Shown: positions 5,499 to 10,711 of the stretch, one piece after another
How the letters are laid out: every line of letters begins with the position of its first letter
Position numbering within the stretch: position 1 is the first letter of the stretch
Assembly: GCA_910585875.1 (NCBI GenBank)
Contig: CAJUIK010000064.1
Location: forward strand, 1-10,711
Length of the DNA: 10,711 bases
Origin: an uncultured Eubacteriales bacterium
Lineage (GTDB): Bacteria; Bacillota; Clostridia; Oscillospirales; Butyricicoccaceae
Direction: 5' to 3'
The notes under the pieces: model-generated
Databases searched by the model: none
The model's input: only the letters and a program-made list of their open reading frames with translations
What the model was told of the DNA's origin: nothing
Program-made: the position numbers and the translations under genes

Positions 5499-6794
5499 CT
5501 ATTTGTTTTCTTCCAACGACAAGGCTTTGTAAATCATCTGTACTGCCTCCGCTCGAGTCAGCGGTTCGTTGGGGCGGCTTTCGCCGCCGGCGGCGTCCAT
5601 CACGCCGCAGCAAAGGGCAGAGTTGACGGAAACGGCGGCCCAACTGGGGATCTGATCGCCGTCCAGCAGCTGTCCTTCCGCCCAGCCCTGGGGCAGCGCC
5701 ATGGCTCGATCCAGCATGACGACGGCCTCCGCTCGGGTGACGGGATCCTGAGCCCGCAGCACTCGGCTGCCGGCGCCGTCCGGGCTGCCGGCCACAATAC
5801 CGGCGTGCAGCGCCGCCGCCGAGGCGGCTTTGGCCCATTGGGGCGTTTGGGCGTCGTCCGCCAGGCCGCTGGGAATCGCCGCCGTAGGCAGCGGAACTTC
5901 GGCCGCGGCCATTGTCATGGCGATGAACTGGGCCCGGGTGACGGTTTCATCCGGCGAAAGGAAATAATCGCCGCCTATATTTTCCCCGGAGAAGACGCCG
6001 GTTTCCGCCAGGCGAATAGCGGCGTAGTGGCTGGGGTCGTCCGTCAGGTCCGCATAGCGGACGGTTTGTTTGGCGGATTGTTTTTTGACGGTGATCTTCA
6101 CAGCGGCGGGATTGGACGCGTTCCCGTTCTGATCCACGACGCAGTAGGTGAATTTTTCACTGTAAGCTTTGCCTTCCAGAGGGGTATAACAAAATAGACC
6201 GTCCTCGTTCAGCTCTACCGCGCCCTTTTTGGGCTGGCTCACCAGGCAAAACGTCATGGAATCGCCTTCGGCGTCCGACGCTTCCAGCTGGCCGGAACAA
6301 GGCAGATCCACATAGGTTTCAAATTCCATTGCCTGGGCCAAGGGCGCGCTGTTGGGTTGGTCGCTTAGGTTGATATTGACGGCGACGCTTTTGTCTCCGG
6401 CGCCGTAATCGGCAAACACCGGGATAAAAGAAAAGCTGGCGTGGGCGTCTCCCGGGCCGGCGGGATCAAAGGACAGTGTGTTCAGCCCGTCTGCCGTGAC
6501 GCCTTCGCCGCACAACAGGGGACGGCCCGCTATTTTCAGTACGCCGACCTGCTGGTCGGGCAGGCTGTTGATCACAATGCCCTCTAACTTATCGTCTCCC
6601 TCCAGACGAGAGATGAAATCTTCTTGAGAAAAAGCGACTGCCGCGCCGCTTTCCTCAGATTTGGAAAAGACGGCCACTGCCGGCGCCTGCCGGGGTTTAT
6701 CGAACAGCGCCCGGACCCCAGGCGCGGCGGCCAAAGCGACGGCGCAGCAGCAAAGGGTCGCCGCCGTCCGAATTTTGCAGGTGCGGGTATCCAT
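5499..6794 (-). CDS. Secreted S-layer-homology (SLH) domain protein with a cadherin-like module
   Basis: This 431-residue protein is predicted to be exported and held on the cell wall. Residues 1-29 form a signal peptide (basic start, hydrophobic CCCAVALAAAP core, cleavage probably after VRA). Residues about 45-145 form a beta-rich module with VGVLKIAGRPLLCGEGVT and a predicted strand-rich end. Residues about 148-236 resemble a Cadherin-like/Big_9 domain (EASDAEGDSMTF, then GLFCYTP and FTYCVVDQNG). Three SLH repeats follow (about 247-299, 310-363 and 378-427), each with the TRAE-type motif: TRAQ at 286, TRAE at 353 and TRAE at 413. SLH triplets bind pyruvylated secondary cell-wall polymer. 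The start has GGAGG (minus strand, 6809-6805) ten bases upstream. No convincing promoter was found. The ligand or enzymatic role is unknown, and no catalytic domain is visible. Confidence 0.9.
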   Translation of the reverse strand: MDTRTCKIRTAATLCCCAVALAAAPGVRALFDKPRQAPAVAVFSKSEESGAAVAFSQEDFISRLEGDDKLEGIVINSLPDQQVGVLKIAGRPLLCGEGVTADGLNTLSFDPAGPGDAHASFSFIPVFADYGAGDKSVAVNINLSDQPNSAPLAQAMEFETYVDLPCSGQLEASDAEGDSMTFCLVSQPKKGAVELNEDGLFCYTPLEGKAYSEKFTYCVVDQNGNASNPAAVKITVKKQSAKQTVRYADLTDDPSHYAAIRLAETGVFSGENIGGDYFLSPDETVTRAQFIAMTMAAAEVPLPTAAIPSGLADDAQTPQWAKAASAAALHAGIVAGSPDGAGSRVLRAQDPVTRAEAVVMLDRAMALPQGWAEGQLLDGDQIPSWAAVSVNSALCCGVMDAAGGESRPNEPLTRAEAVQMIYKALSLEENK

Positions 6795-6826
6795 AGGACA
6801 GGTTCCTCCAATTCAACAGGTGATGT

Positions 6827-6870
6827 CCGCCAGAAAGCCAGGCGACCTCGCGGGCCGGTCAAGCTGGCGG
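6827..6870. other. Inverted repeat in the divergent SLH/lipoprotein intergenic region
   Basis: In the 219-base gap between the two divergent starts (6795-7013), CCGCCAG (6827-6833) pairs with CTGGCGG (6864-6870), enclosing a smaller GACC (6844-6847) / GGTC (6857-6860) pair. It lies in the probable leader of the SLH gene. I found no well-spaced promoter for either gene in this gap. A lone TTGACA at 6977-6982 lacks a -10 box at the right distance. Confidence 0.25.
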
Positions 6871-7013
6871 CGGGTTTTATTTGGTATCCATAGTTTCTGA
6901 AAGCCTGGCGGGAATATTCTCTGTTTCACAGCCCGGAAAGACGTTAAATCTTACCAGAGAAGCGAAAAACCGCCGTTTGACAGAGTTGATTGCTTTTTTT
7001 GAGAGGGGATAAT

Positions 7014-7820
7014 ATGAGCAAAAAGAGTTTACCCAGATGGTCCTGGGCCTTGCCAGTCGTTTTTCTCTGTTTCTGCCTTTGTTCATGCAGCGCGATTTTT
7101 CATGAGCACGAATGGCAGGAGGCCACCTGCGTCGAGGCTAAAATCTGCGTCGATTGCGGGGACTTGAAAGGGAAGCCCTTGGGGCACGACTGGGAAGAGG
7201 CGACCTGTTCGGCGCCTAAGACCTGCCGCCGCTGCGGCGCCGCAGAAGGGGAACGGATCGAACATGAGTGGACGCCGGCTACTTGCTTGGAACCAGAACT
7301 TTGCACCCTTTGCGGTCAGCGGCAAGGGGAGCCTCTGGGGCATAGCCCGCTGAACGCTGATTGGAAAACGACAAAAGAACCCTCTTGCCAGGCTGAAGGA
7401 GAGCGGGGCAACGTTTGTTCCGTCTGCGACGCTCCGCTGATCGAACCGATTTCAATGATTGATTGTCAAGCCGGCGATTGGGAGATTGTCCAGCAGCCTT
7501 CCGCTGAAGCAGAAGGCGTTCGAGTTCGGCGCTGCTCCATGTGCGGGGAGGAAATGGAGCGGGAGACAATCGCGCAGACTGCCGGCGCCGCCAACACAGG
7601 AAACACAAAGGGCTCGGACGGCAACTTCAACAAGTACGACAATAAAGAGCAACAGCAGACCTCGGCCAATTATGTGCTGAATCAAAGCACAAAAAAGTTC
7701 CACAAACCTTCCTGTCGAGACGTGCCTAAAATCGCCCCAAAAAACTACGCCGTCTCCAACGAAAGCCGGGACGCGCTGGTTGCCCAGGGATACAGCGCCT
7801 GCGGGCATTGTCATCGATAG
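7014..7820 (+). CDS. Predicted lipoprotein with tandem zinc-ribbon-like repeats and an Ada-like Cys/His tail
   Basis: This 268-residue protein starts at ATG 7014, preceded five bases upstream by GAGAGGGG (7001-7008); a TTG at 6990 is upstream of that site and is rejected. The N-terminus is a lipoprotein-type signal (basic MSKKSLPR, hydrophobic WALPVVFLCFCL, lipobox-like LCSC with Cys25 as the lipidated residue). Three repeats of exactly 26 residues begin at His32, His58 and His84, with the pattern HxWxxATC-x5-C-xx-CG, so His and three Cys per repeat could bind zinc. Two degenerate repeats start at Trp117 and Trp156; the second has lost one Cys. A polar linker (about 188-217) leads to a tail, NYVLNQSTKKFHKPSC to YSACGHCHR, that resembles the Ada metal-binding fold, with His230, Cys234, Cys263 and Cys266. 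The function is unknown, with metal binding at the cell surface the best guess. Confidence 0.75.
   Translation: MSKKSLPRWSWALPVVFLCFCLCSCSAIFHEHEWQEATCVEAKICVDCGDLKGKPLGHDWEEATCSAPKTCRRCGAAEGERIEHEWTPATCLEPELCTLCGQRQGEPLGHSPLNADWKTTKEPSCQAEGERGNVCSVCDAPLIEPISMIDCQAGDWEIVQQPSAEAEGVRVRRCSMCGEEMERETIAQTAGAANTGNTKGSDGNFNKYDNKEQQQTSANYVLNQSTKKFHKPSCRDVPKIAPKNYAVSNESRDALVAQGYSACGHCHR
7107..7340 (+). repeat. Three coding repeats with a 78-bp period
   Basis: The three 26-codon units begin at 7107, 7185 and 7263. The protein pattern is kept while the DNA has diverged, so selection acts on the Cys/His/Trp frame rather than on recent duplication. Confidence 0.8.
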
Positions 7821-7877
7821 CCTCTCTGAAGATTGTCGAATCGCCTCAAATCTTGCGTTTTCAAGGGGCTTACAGGG

Positions 7878-7906
7878 TTGACAACAGGGAAAAATCGTGA
7901 GAAGAT
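7878..7906 (+). promoter_or_regulatory. Possible guaA promoter
   Basis: A consensus TTGACA at 7878-7883 is followed 17 bp later by GAAGAT (7901-7906), a poor -10 box (3 of 6). The leader would be about 30 bases, too short for a purine riboswitch, and none is visible in 7821-7941. Confidence 0.4.
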
Positions 7907-7941
7907 AGGGGTACTTGAAACTCAAAAACGGAGGAGATAAC

Positions 7942-9480
7942 ATGAGCGAAAAAAACCGCGTTTTGGTTTTGGATTTCGGCGGACAGTACAATCTGCTGAT
8001 CGCTCGCCGCGTCAGAGAGTGCGGCGTCTATTGCGAAATCAAACCAAACACTGCCTCGATAGAAGAGATTCGCCAGTTCAATCCAGCGGGAATTATCTTC
8101 ACGGGCGGACCTTCTACCGTATATGAAGAAGACGCTCCGCGTTGCGCGCCGGAGGTGTTTGAGCTGGGCGTGCCGGTATTGGGCATCTGCTATGGCCAAC
8201 AACTGATGACGGTGATGCACGGCGGCTCCTGCAAGGCGGGGGAGGTGCGGGAATATGGCAAGGCCGAGCTTCTGCACAATTCCTCCAGCCAACTTTTTGA
8301 AGGGGTGCGCCAGCAATCGATTTGCTGGATGAGTCATACCATTTCGGTGGACAAACTGCCGGATGGTTTTGTAGTATGTGCCAAAACCAAAGATTGCCCC
8401 ACGGCCGCCATTGAAAACCCGGAGAAAAAGCTCTATGGAATGCAGTTCCATCCTGAAGTGATGCACACAGAACAGGGCGCGCTGATGCTTCAGAATTTCC
8501 TCTATAAAATCTGCGGACTGGGCAATGAATGGACCATGGCCGCCTATTCTCAAGAGGCGATTGCCGATATCCGCCAGAAGGTGGGGGGAGGCAAAGTGTT
8601 GCTGGCCCTGTCTGGCGGCGTGGATAGCTCTGTGGCCGCCGCGTTGATCAGCAAAGCGGTGGGCAGTCAGCTGACCTGCGTATTTGTGGACCACGGCTTG
8701 CTGCGCAAGGACGAAGGCGATCTGGTGGAGCAGGCGATGAAGGATAAATTCGATATGAACATTGTCCGCGTCAACGCTCAGGAGCGCTTTTTGGAGAAGT
8801 TGGCCGGCGTTACAGACCCGGAGCGCAAACGGAAAATCATTGGCGAGGAATTTATCCGCGTTTTTGAAGAAGAGAGCAAAAAGATCGGCGCTGTGGATTT
8901 CTTAGCTCAAGGCACCATTTATCCAGACGTGGTGGAAAGCGGCCTGGGCAAAAGCGCTGTAATCAAGAGTCACCACAATGTAGGCGGTCTGCCTGATTAT
9001 GTGGATTTCAAAGAAATCATCGAGCCTTTGCGGCTGCTTTTCAAAGACGAAGTGCGGGCGCTAGGCTTGGAATTGGGCCTGCCTGAAGAGCTGGTCTGGC
9101 GTCAGCCTTTCCCGGGCCCTGGTTTGGCCGTGCGGATTATCGGCGATATCACTGCCGAAAAAATTTCCATTCTGCAGGAGGCGGACGCCATCTTCCGGCA
9201 AGAAATCGCCAAAGCAAAATTGAATCGGGAGATCAATCAATATTTTGCCGTGCTTACCGATATGCGTTCTGTGGGCGTGATGGGCGACGGCCGCACCTAT
9301 GATTATACTGTGGCCCTCCGCGGCGTCGTCACCTCGGATTTCATGACCGCCGATTGGGCTCGCATCCCTTACGACGTGTTAGAGAAAACGTCCAACCGCA
9401 TCGTCAACGAGGCCCCCCACATCAACCGCGTAGTCTACGATATCACCAGCAAACCCCCCGCGACGATTGAGTGGGAATAA
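7942..9480 (+). CDS. guaA: GMP synthase (glutamine-hydrolysing)
   Basis: This 512-residue enzyme converts XMP, ATP and glutamine to GMP, the last step of guanine nucleotide synthesis. The N-terminal class I glutamine amidotransferase has GICYGQQ with nucleophile Cys83 and FHPEV with His170 and Glu172. The ATP-pyrophosphatase domain has the PP-loop LALSGGVDSS (residues 221-230). The C-terminal dimerisation domain ends in the classic DITSKPPATIEWE. The start is ATG 7942, because GGAGGAG (7930-7936) lies five bases upstream; the TTG at 7915 precedes this site. All catalytic residues are present and the length is normal. The 3' end is intact despite the mobile element that appears to begin there, as expected when an attachment site rebuilds the last codons. 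Confidence 0.98.
   Translation: MSEKNRVLVLDFGGQYNLLIARRVRECGVYCEIKPNTASIEEIRQFNPAGIIFTGGPSTVYEEDAPRCAPEVFELGVPVLGICYGQQLMTVMHGGSCKAGEVREYGKAELLHNSSSQLFEGVRQQSICWMSHTISVDKLPDGFVVCAKTKDCPTAAIENPEKKLYGMQFHPEVMHTEQGALMLQNFLYKICGLGNEWTMAAYSQEAIADIRQKVGGGKVLLALSGGVDSSVAAALISKAVGSQLTCVFVDHGLLRKDEGDLVEQAMKDKFDMNIVRVNAQERFLEKLAGVTDPERKRKIIGEEFIRVFEEESKKIGAVDFLAQGTIYPDVVESGLGKSAVIKSHHNVGGLPDYVDFKEIIEPLRLLFKDEVRALGLELGLPEELVWRQPFPGPGLAVRIIGDITAEKISILQEADAIFRQEIAKAKLNREINQYFAVLTDMRSVGVMGDGRTYDYTVALRGVVTSDFMTADWARIPYDVLEKTSNRIVNEAPHINRVVYDITSKPPATIEWE
9459..9480. other. Candidate attachment site (att) at the 3' end of guaA
   Basis: The last codons of guaA are a recognised integration target of genomic islands and conjugative elements, and here they are followed directly by a recombination-type module (direct repeats, repressor, xis, integrase). 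The exact core cannot be fixed, because the second copy of the direct repeat would lie outside the window. Confidence 0.45.
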
Positions 9481-9535
9481 CTGACAAAACCCGCAAAGCC
9501 TTGAAAACACTGGGGTCTTAAAGCGGAAACGGGGC

Positions 9536-9557
9536 ATTTGATAGCAAATTGATAGCA
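9536..9557 (+). repeat. Tandem 11-bp direct repeats, candidate integrase arm sites
   Basis: ATTTGATAGCA (9536-9546) is followed at once by AATTGATAGCA (9547-9557). The shared 9-mer TTGATAGCA recurs with an 11-bp period, about one helical turn, some 60-75 bp inside the guaA end. Arm-type sites bound by the N-terminal domain of tyrosine integrases are typically direct repeats of this kind. Confidence 0.5.
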
Positions 9558-9569
9558 GATACCAAAACC

Positions 9570-9618
9570 GGATTTACTTTGTTCACTCCCGTATAGCGGG
9601 TGGCTTGCGGGTAAATCC
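9570..9618. repeat. 49-bp inverted repeat in the att-like region
   Basis: GGATTTAC (9570-9577) and GTAAATCC (9611-9618) are perfect inverted copies, and between them CCCG-TATAG-CGGG (9588-9600) forms a smaller hairpin. It is not followed by a T-run, so it is not a typical terminator. Its role may be in recombination or protein binding. Confidence 0.45.
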
Positions 9619-9631
9619 TCCATATCCTAAG

Positions 9632-9673
9632 AAAAAGGTCTTGCTGACTTTCACCAGTCGGCAAGACCTTTTT
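9632..9673 (-). terminator. Terminator after the XRE repressor gene
   Basis: The outer arms (9632-9644 and 9661-9673) pair perfectly over 13 bp, AAAAAGGTCTTGC with GCAAGACCTTTTT, and the stem continues inward for four more pairs, one of them a wobble, around an 8-base loop. It starts right after the stop codon of the - strand gene. A- and T-runs at both ends mean that it can also stop transcripts coming from guaA. Confidence 0.9.
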
Positions 9674-9675
9674 TG

Positions 9676-10209
9676 TTATTTGTCTTTTCTCTGTTTCTTC
9701 AATCCTTTTATCAGAGCATCGCTTAATTCCTTCGAGGGGACTTTGGCCCACCGCTGGGTGGTGTCGTACTTCGGGTAGTTGTAGCGCCAGCGGTCATAGT
9801 CCTCCTTGGTGATCTCCCCGGCCTCCAACTTCGCCGCCTGTTCCCGCCACGCAATCAAGATTTTGTTCAGCTCACTGGCTTGACGGCCTCCCTGAAAAAT
9901 ATCTGCTTGCAGGCAGGCACGTCCATCCGCCTCTACCACTTTCAGACTGTAAACATCCTCCAAGGCGAACAGCGTATGGGCCAAACCTATGTAGTTGTCT
10001 ATGTCCGGGACGCTCAACGCCTGGGGCGATACATCTAATGTATGCGCCAGGGCAGCGGTCAAGTCGGCCTTCGGCGTCCGGGTGCCTGTTTCGTACTGTG
10101 CCAGACGAACATCGGCGGAACGCTCTGGAAAGCCCACCGCCATACCAAGATACTTCTGTGTCATACCCCGGAGGGTGCGGAAAAAATGGATGCGCTCTCC
10201 TATTGCCAT
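9676..10209 (-). CDS. XRE-family transcriptional regulator, probable element repressor
   Basis: This 177-residue protein has an N-terminal XRE (Cro/CI-type) helix-turn-helix at residues 5-60, GERIHFFRTLRGMTQKYLG to LAQYETGTRTPKADL, then a middle and C-terminal region of unknown fold. The latter has the charged helix GGRQASELNKILIAWREQAAKLEAGEITKEDYDRW and a basic tail (KGLKKQRKDK). The start is ATG 10209, because AGGAG (minus strand, 10223-10219) lies nine bases upstream; a TTG at 10218 would touch that site. It is divergent from xis-int, and the same dyad sequence appears in both promoters, so it probably represses its own gene and xis-int. This type is common next to integrases in Clostridia elements. 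The C-terminal region shows no RecA-type self-cleavage protease signature, so the induction signal is unknown. Confidence 0.85.
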   Translation of the reverse strand: MAIGERIHFFRTLRGMTQKYLGMAVGFPERSADVRLAQYETGTRTPKADLTAALAHTLDVSPQALSVPDIDNYIGLAHTLFALEDVYSLKVVEADGRACLQADIFQGGRQASELNKILIAWREQAAKLEAGEITKEDYDRWRYNYPKYDTTQRWAKVPSKELSDALIKGLKKQRKDK

Positions 10210-10246
10210 AAATGCCAACTCCTATCTGGTGGTTTCTGTCGAAAGT

Positions 10247-10276
10247 AGTATAACATATTCGCTTAGTAACAGTCAA
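10247..10276 (-). promoter_or_regulatory. Promoter of the XRE repressor gene
   Basis: On the - strand TTGACT (10276-10271) and TATACT (10252-10247) are separated by 18 bp. The leader would be about 30 bases. The spacer contains operator copy O3. Confidence 0.75.
10251..10264. promoter_or_regulatory. Operator copy O3 in the repressor promoter
   Basis: On the - strand this reads AAGCGAATATGTTA, matching the dyad AAGCAAATTTGCTT of O1 at 10 of 14 positions, with one good half-site and one degraded. It overlaps the -10 box and spacer of the repressor's own promoter. The shared flank ACTAAGC supports homology with O1 and O2. The imperfect half suggests weaker binding and hence autoregulation at high repressor level. 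Confidence 0.5.
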
Positions 10277-10319
10277 GAGTATCTTAAACAAAAAAGTTAA
10301 AAATTATTCCGCAAGCCAC

Positions 10320-10348
10320 TTGACAAAGCAAATTTGCTTAGTTATAAT
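10320..10348 (+). promoter_or_regulatory. Consensus promoter of xis-int
   Basis: TTGACA (10320-10325) and TATAAT (10343-10348) are both perfect and separated by the ideal 17 bp. Such a strong promoter for recombination genes needs a repressor, which fits the operator in its spacer. Confidence 0.92.
10326..10339. promoter_or_regulatory. Operator O1, perfect palindrome in the xis-int promoter spacer
   Basis: AAGCAAATTTGCTT is a perfect 14-bp palindrome that fills most of the space between the -35 and -10 boxes. Protein bound here would exclude RNA polymerase. It is the best match among three related copies. Confidence 0.7.
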
Positions 10349-10353
10349 AGGTT

Positions 10354-10367
10354 AAGCATAAAGGCTT
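10354..10367. promoter_or_regulatory. Operator O2 downstream of the xis-int start point
   Basis: AAGC-ATAAAG-GCTT has perfect 4-bp arms in the same geometry as O1, and its centre is 28 bp from the O1 centre. It begins at about the predicted transcription start and lies before the ribosome binding site of xis, so it could act as a second operator or roadblock. Confidence 0.5.
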
Positions 10368-10400
10368 AGTTCTGGGGCCATGAAAGGAGGTGAGCGCACA

Positions 10401-10601
10401 ATGGCAAGCACCATGTTCATGCGGGTGGACGAGGTAGCGGAGGAATTAGGGGTTTCTGTCCCCTATGCCTATAAGCTGATTCGTTCTATGAATGCGGAGT
10501 TGAAAAAGACGGGCTGTATTACCATTTCAGGCCGCATCGACCGCAAATTCTTCCACGAAAAATTTTATGGCACAAGAAGCCAGAGCGAAAGGAGTGATTA
10601 A
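10401..10601 (+). CDS. Small helix-turn-helix protein, excisionase-like
   Basis: This 66-residue protein starts at ATG 10401, seven bases after AAAGGAGGTGA, a near-perfect Shine-Dalgarno. The upstream ATG at 10380 precedes that site and is rejected. MRVDEVAEELGVSVPYAYKLIRSMNAEL is a MerR/excisionase-type winged helix (helix, turn, recognition helix), followed by a beta wing (TGCITISGRIDRKFF) and the end FHEKFYGT. Proteins of this kind lie directly upstream of tyrosine integrases in many Clostridia elements and are thought to direct excision by bending DNA at the att arms. Here only three bases separate it from int, so the two are expressed together from the consensus promoter. Confidence 0.82.
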   Translation: MASTMFMRVDEVAEELGVSVPYAYKLIRSMNAELKKTGCITISGRIDRKFFHEKFYGTRSQSERSD

Positions 10602-10604
10602 CCT

Positions 10605-10711
10605 ATGGCGGCGTTTAAGAACAAGGCCAACGGCACTTGGTACGTCCAGTTCCGCTATACGGACTGGAAAGGAGAGCGCCAGCAGAAGTTAAAGCGTGGC
10701 TTTGCCACCAA
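10605..10711 (+). CDS. Tyrosine integrase, N-terminal fragment (cut by the window edge)
   Basis: The ATG at 10605 has AAAGGAG (10588-10594) ten bases upstream, inside the end of the previous gene, and the frame is open to the last base. The 35 full codons read MAAFKNKANGTWYVQFRYTD, then a WKGERQQKLKRGFATK-like stretch. This is the three-stranded arm-DNA-binding domain (AP2-like) that opens Tn916-type and phage integrases: G-x-W-x-V-x-F-x-Y, then a charged turn and K-x-x-x-G-F-x-T-K. The core-binding and catalytic domains with the R-H-R-Y residues lie to the right. It would perform insertion and excision at the guaA end, using the repeats at 9536-9557 as possible arm sites. Confidence 0.88.
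   Translation, partial: MAAFKNKANGTWYVQFRYTDWKGERQQKLKRGFAT

Larger units (their letters stand above)
9481..10711. mobile_element. Integrated element at guaA, one end (partial)
   Basis: From the guaA stop codon to the window edge the content changes from housekeeping genes to a control and recombination module: att-like repeats, an XRE repressor on the - strand, then an Xis-like protein and a tyrosine integrase on the + strand. The boundary at guaA is inferred, and the other end is not in the window. Because int reads away from guaA, the element may either be small and end just after int, or continue to the right. Confidence 0.65.

Noticed and set aside
6977..7013. Promoter TTGACA-GATAAT for the lipoprotein gene
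   Set aside because: The two boxes are 25 bp apart, too far, and the GATAAT overlaps the end of the Shine-Dalgarno just before the start codon.
7821..7941. Purine or ZMP riboswitch upstream of guaA
   Set aside because: The gap is about 120 bases and the predicted leader only about 30. No aptamer-like conserved loops are visible.
7870..8694. Long antisense open frame of 274 codons over guaA
   Set aside because: It overlaps a certain guaA frame, its product is rich in His, Arg and Gln without any domain, and it follows the codon structure of the gene below it.
9481..9535. Terminator for guaA directly after its stop codon
   Set aside because: No stem with a T-run is found in this stretch. The bidirectional hairpin at 9632-9673 is the first good candidate.
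1..10711. CRISPR array, tRNA or rRNA genes, transposase
   Set aside because: No regularly spaced identical repeats, cloverleaf sequence, rRNA segment or transposase frame was recognised on either strand.

Overview
The window looks like a chromosomal stretch of a Gram-positive, probably spore-forming Clostridia bacterium, most likely of the Oscillospirales type. This is inferred from the strong purine-rich ribosome binding sites, consensus sigma-A promoters, a SigH-family sigma factor, TrmK and RqcH side by side, an SLH-domain surface protein and a fairly GC-rich coding bias. No rRNA, tRNA or CRISPR array was seen, and no non-coding gap exceeds about 220 bases.

Left part (1-5486). All genes are on the + strand: the 3' end of glmS (amino-sugar synthesis), an Lrp/AsnC regulator with its own promoter and leader repeats, a SigH-like sigma factor followed by a small double zinc-ribbon protein, a small CxxC protein of the DUF1858 redox-disulfide family with its own promoter and terminator, and then a tight trmK-rqcH pair. 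In the pair, the tRNA m1A22 methyltransferase is followed after one base by the ribosome quality control factor.

Middle (5499-9480). A secreted three-SLH protein on the - strand converges on rqcH, and the two share a bidirectional terminator. Divergent from it is a predicted lipoprotein with three exact-period, 26-residue zinc-ribbon-like repeats and an Ada-like Cys/His tail. It is followed by guaA (GMP synthetase), which is complete.

Right part (9481-10711). This looks like one end of an integrated mobile element at the 3' end of guaA, a known integration hotspot. It holds a non-coding att-like region (tandem 11-bp direct repeats and a 49-bp inverted repeat), an XRE-family repressor on the - strand, and divergently a small Xis-like winged-helix protein followed by a tyrosine integrase cut by the window edge. 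The repressor and xis promoters face away from each other. Both promoter spacers, plus a third site downstream of the xis start point, carry copies of the same dyad (AAGC-N6-GCTT), which suggests a compact repressor/excision switch. This is the most interesting part of the window, although its gene families are known.
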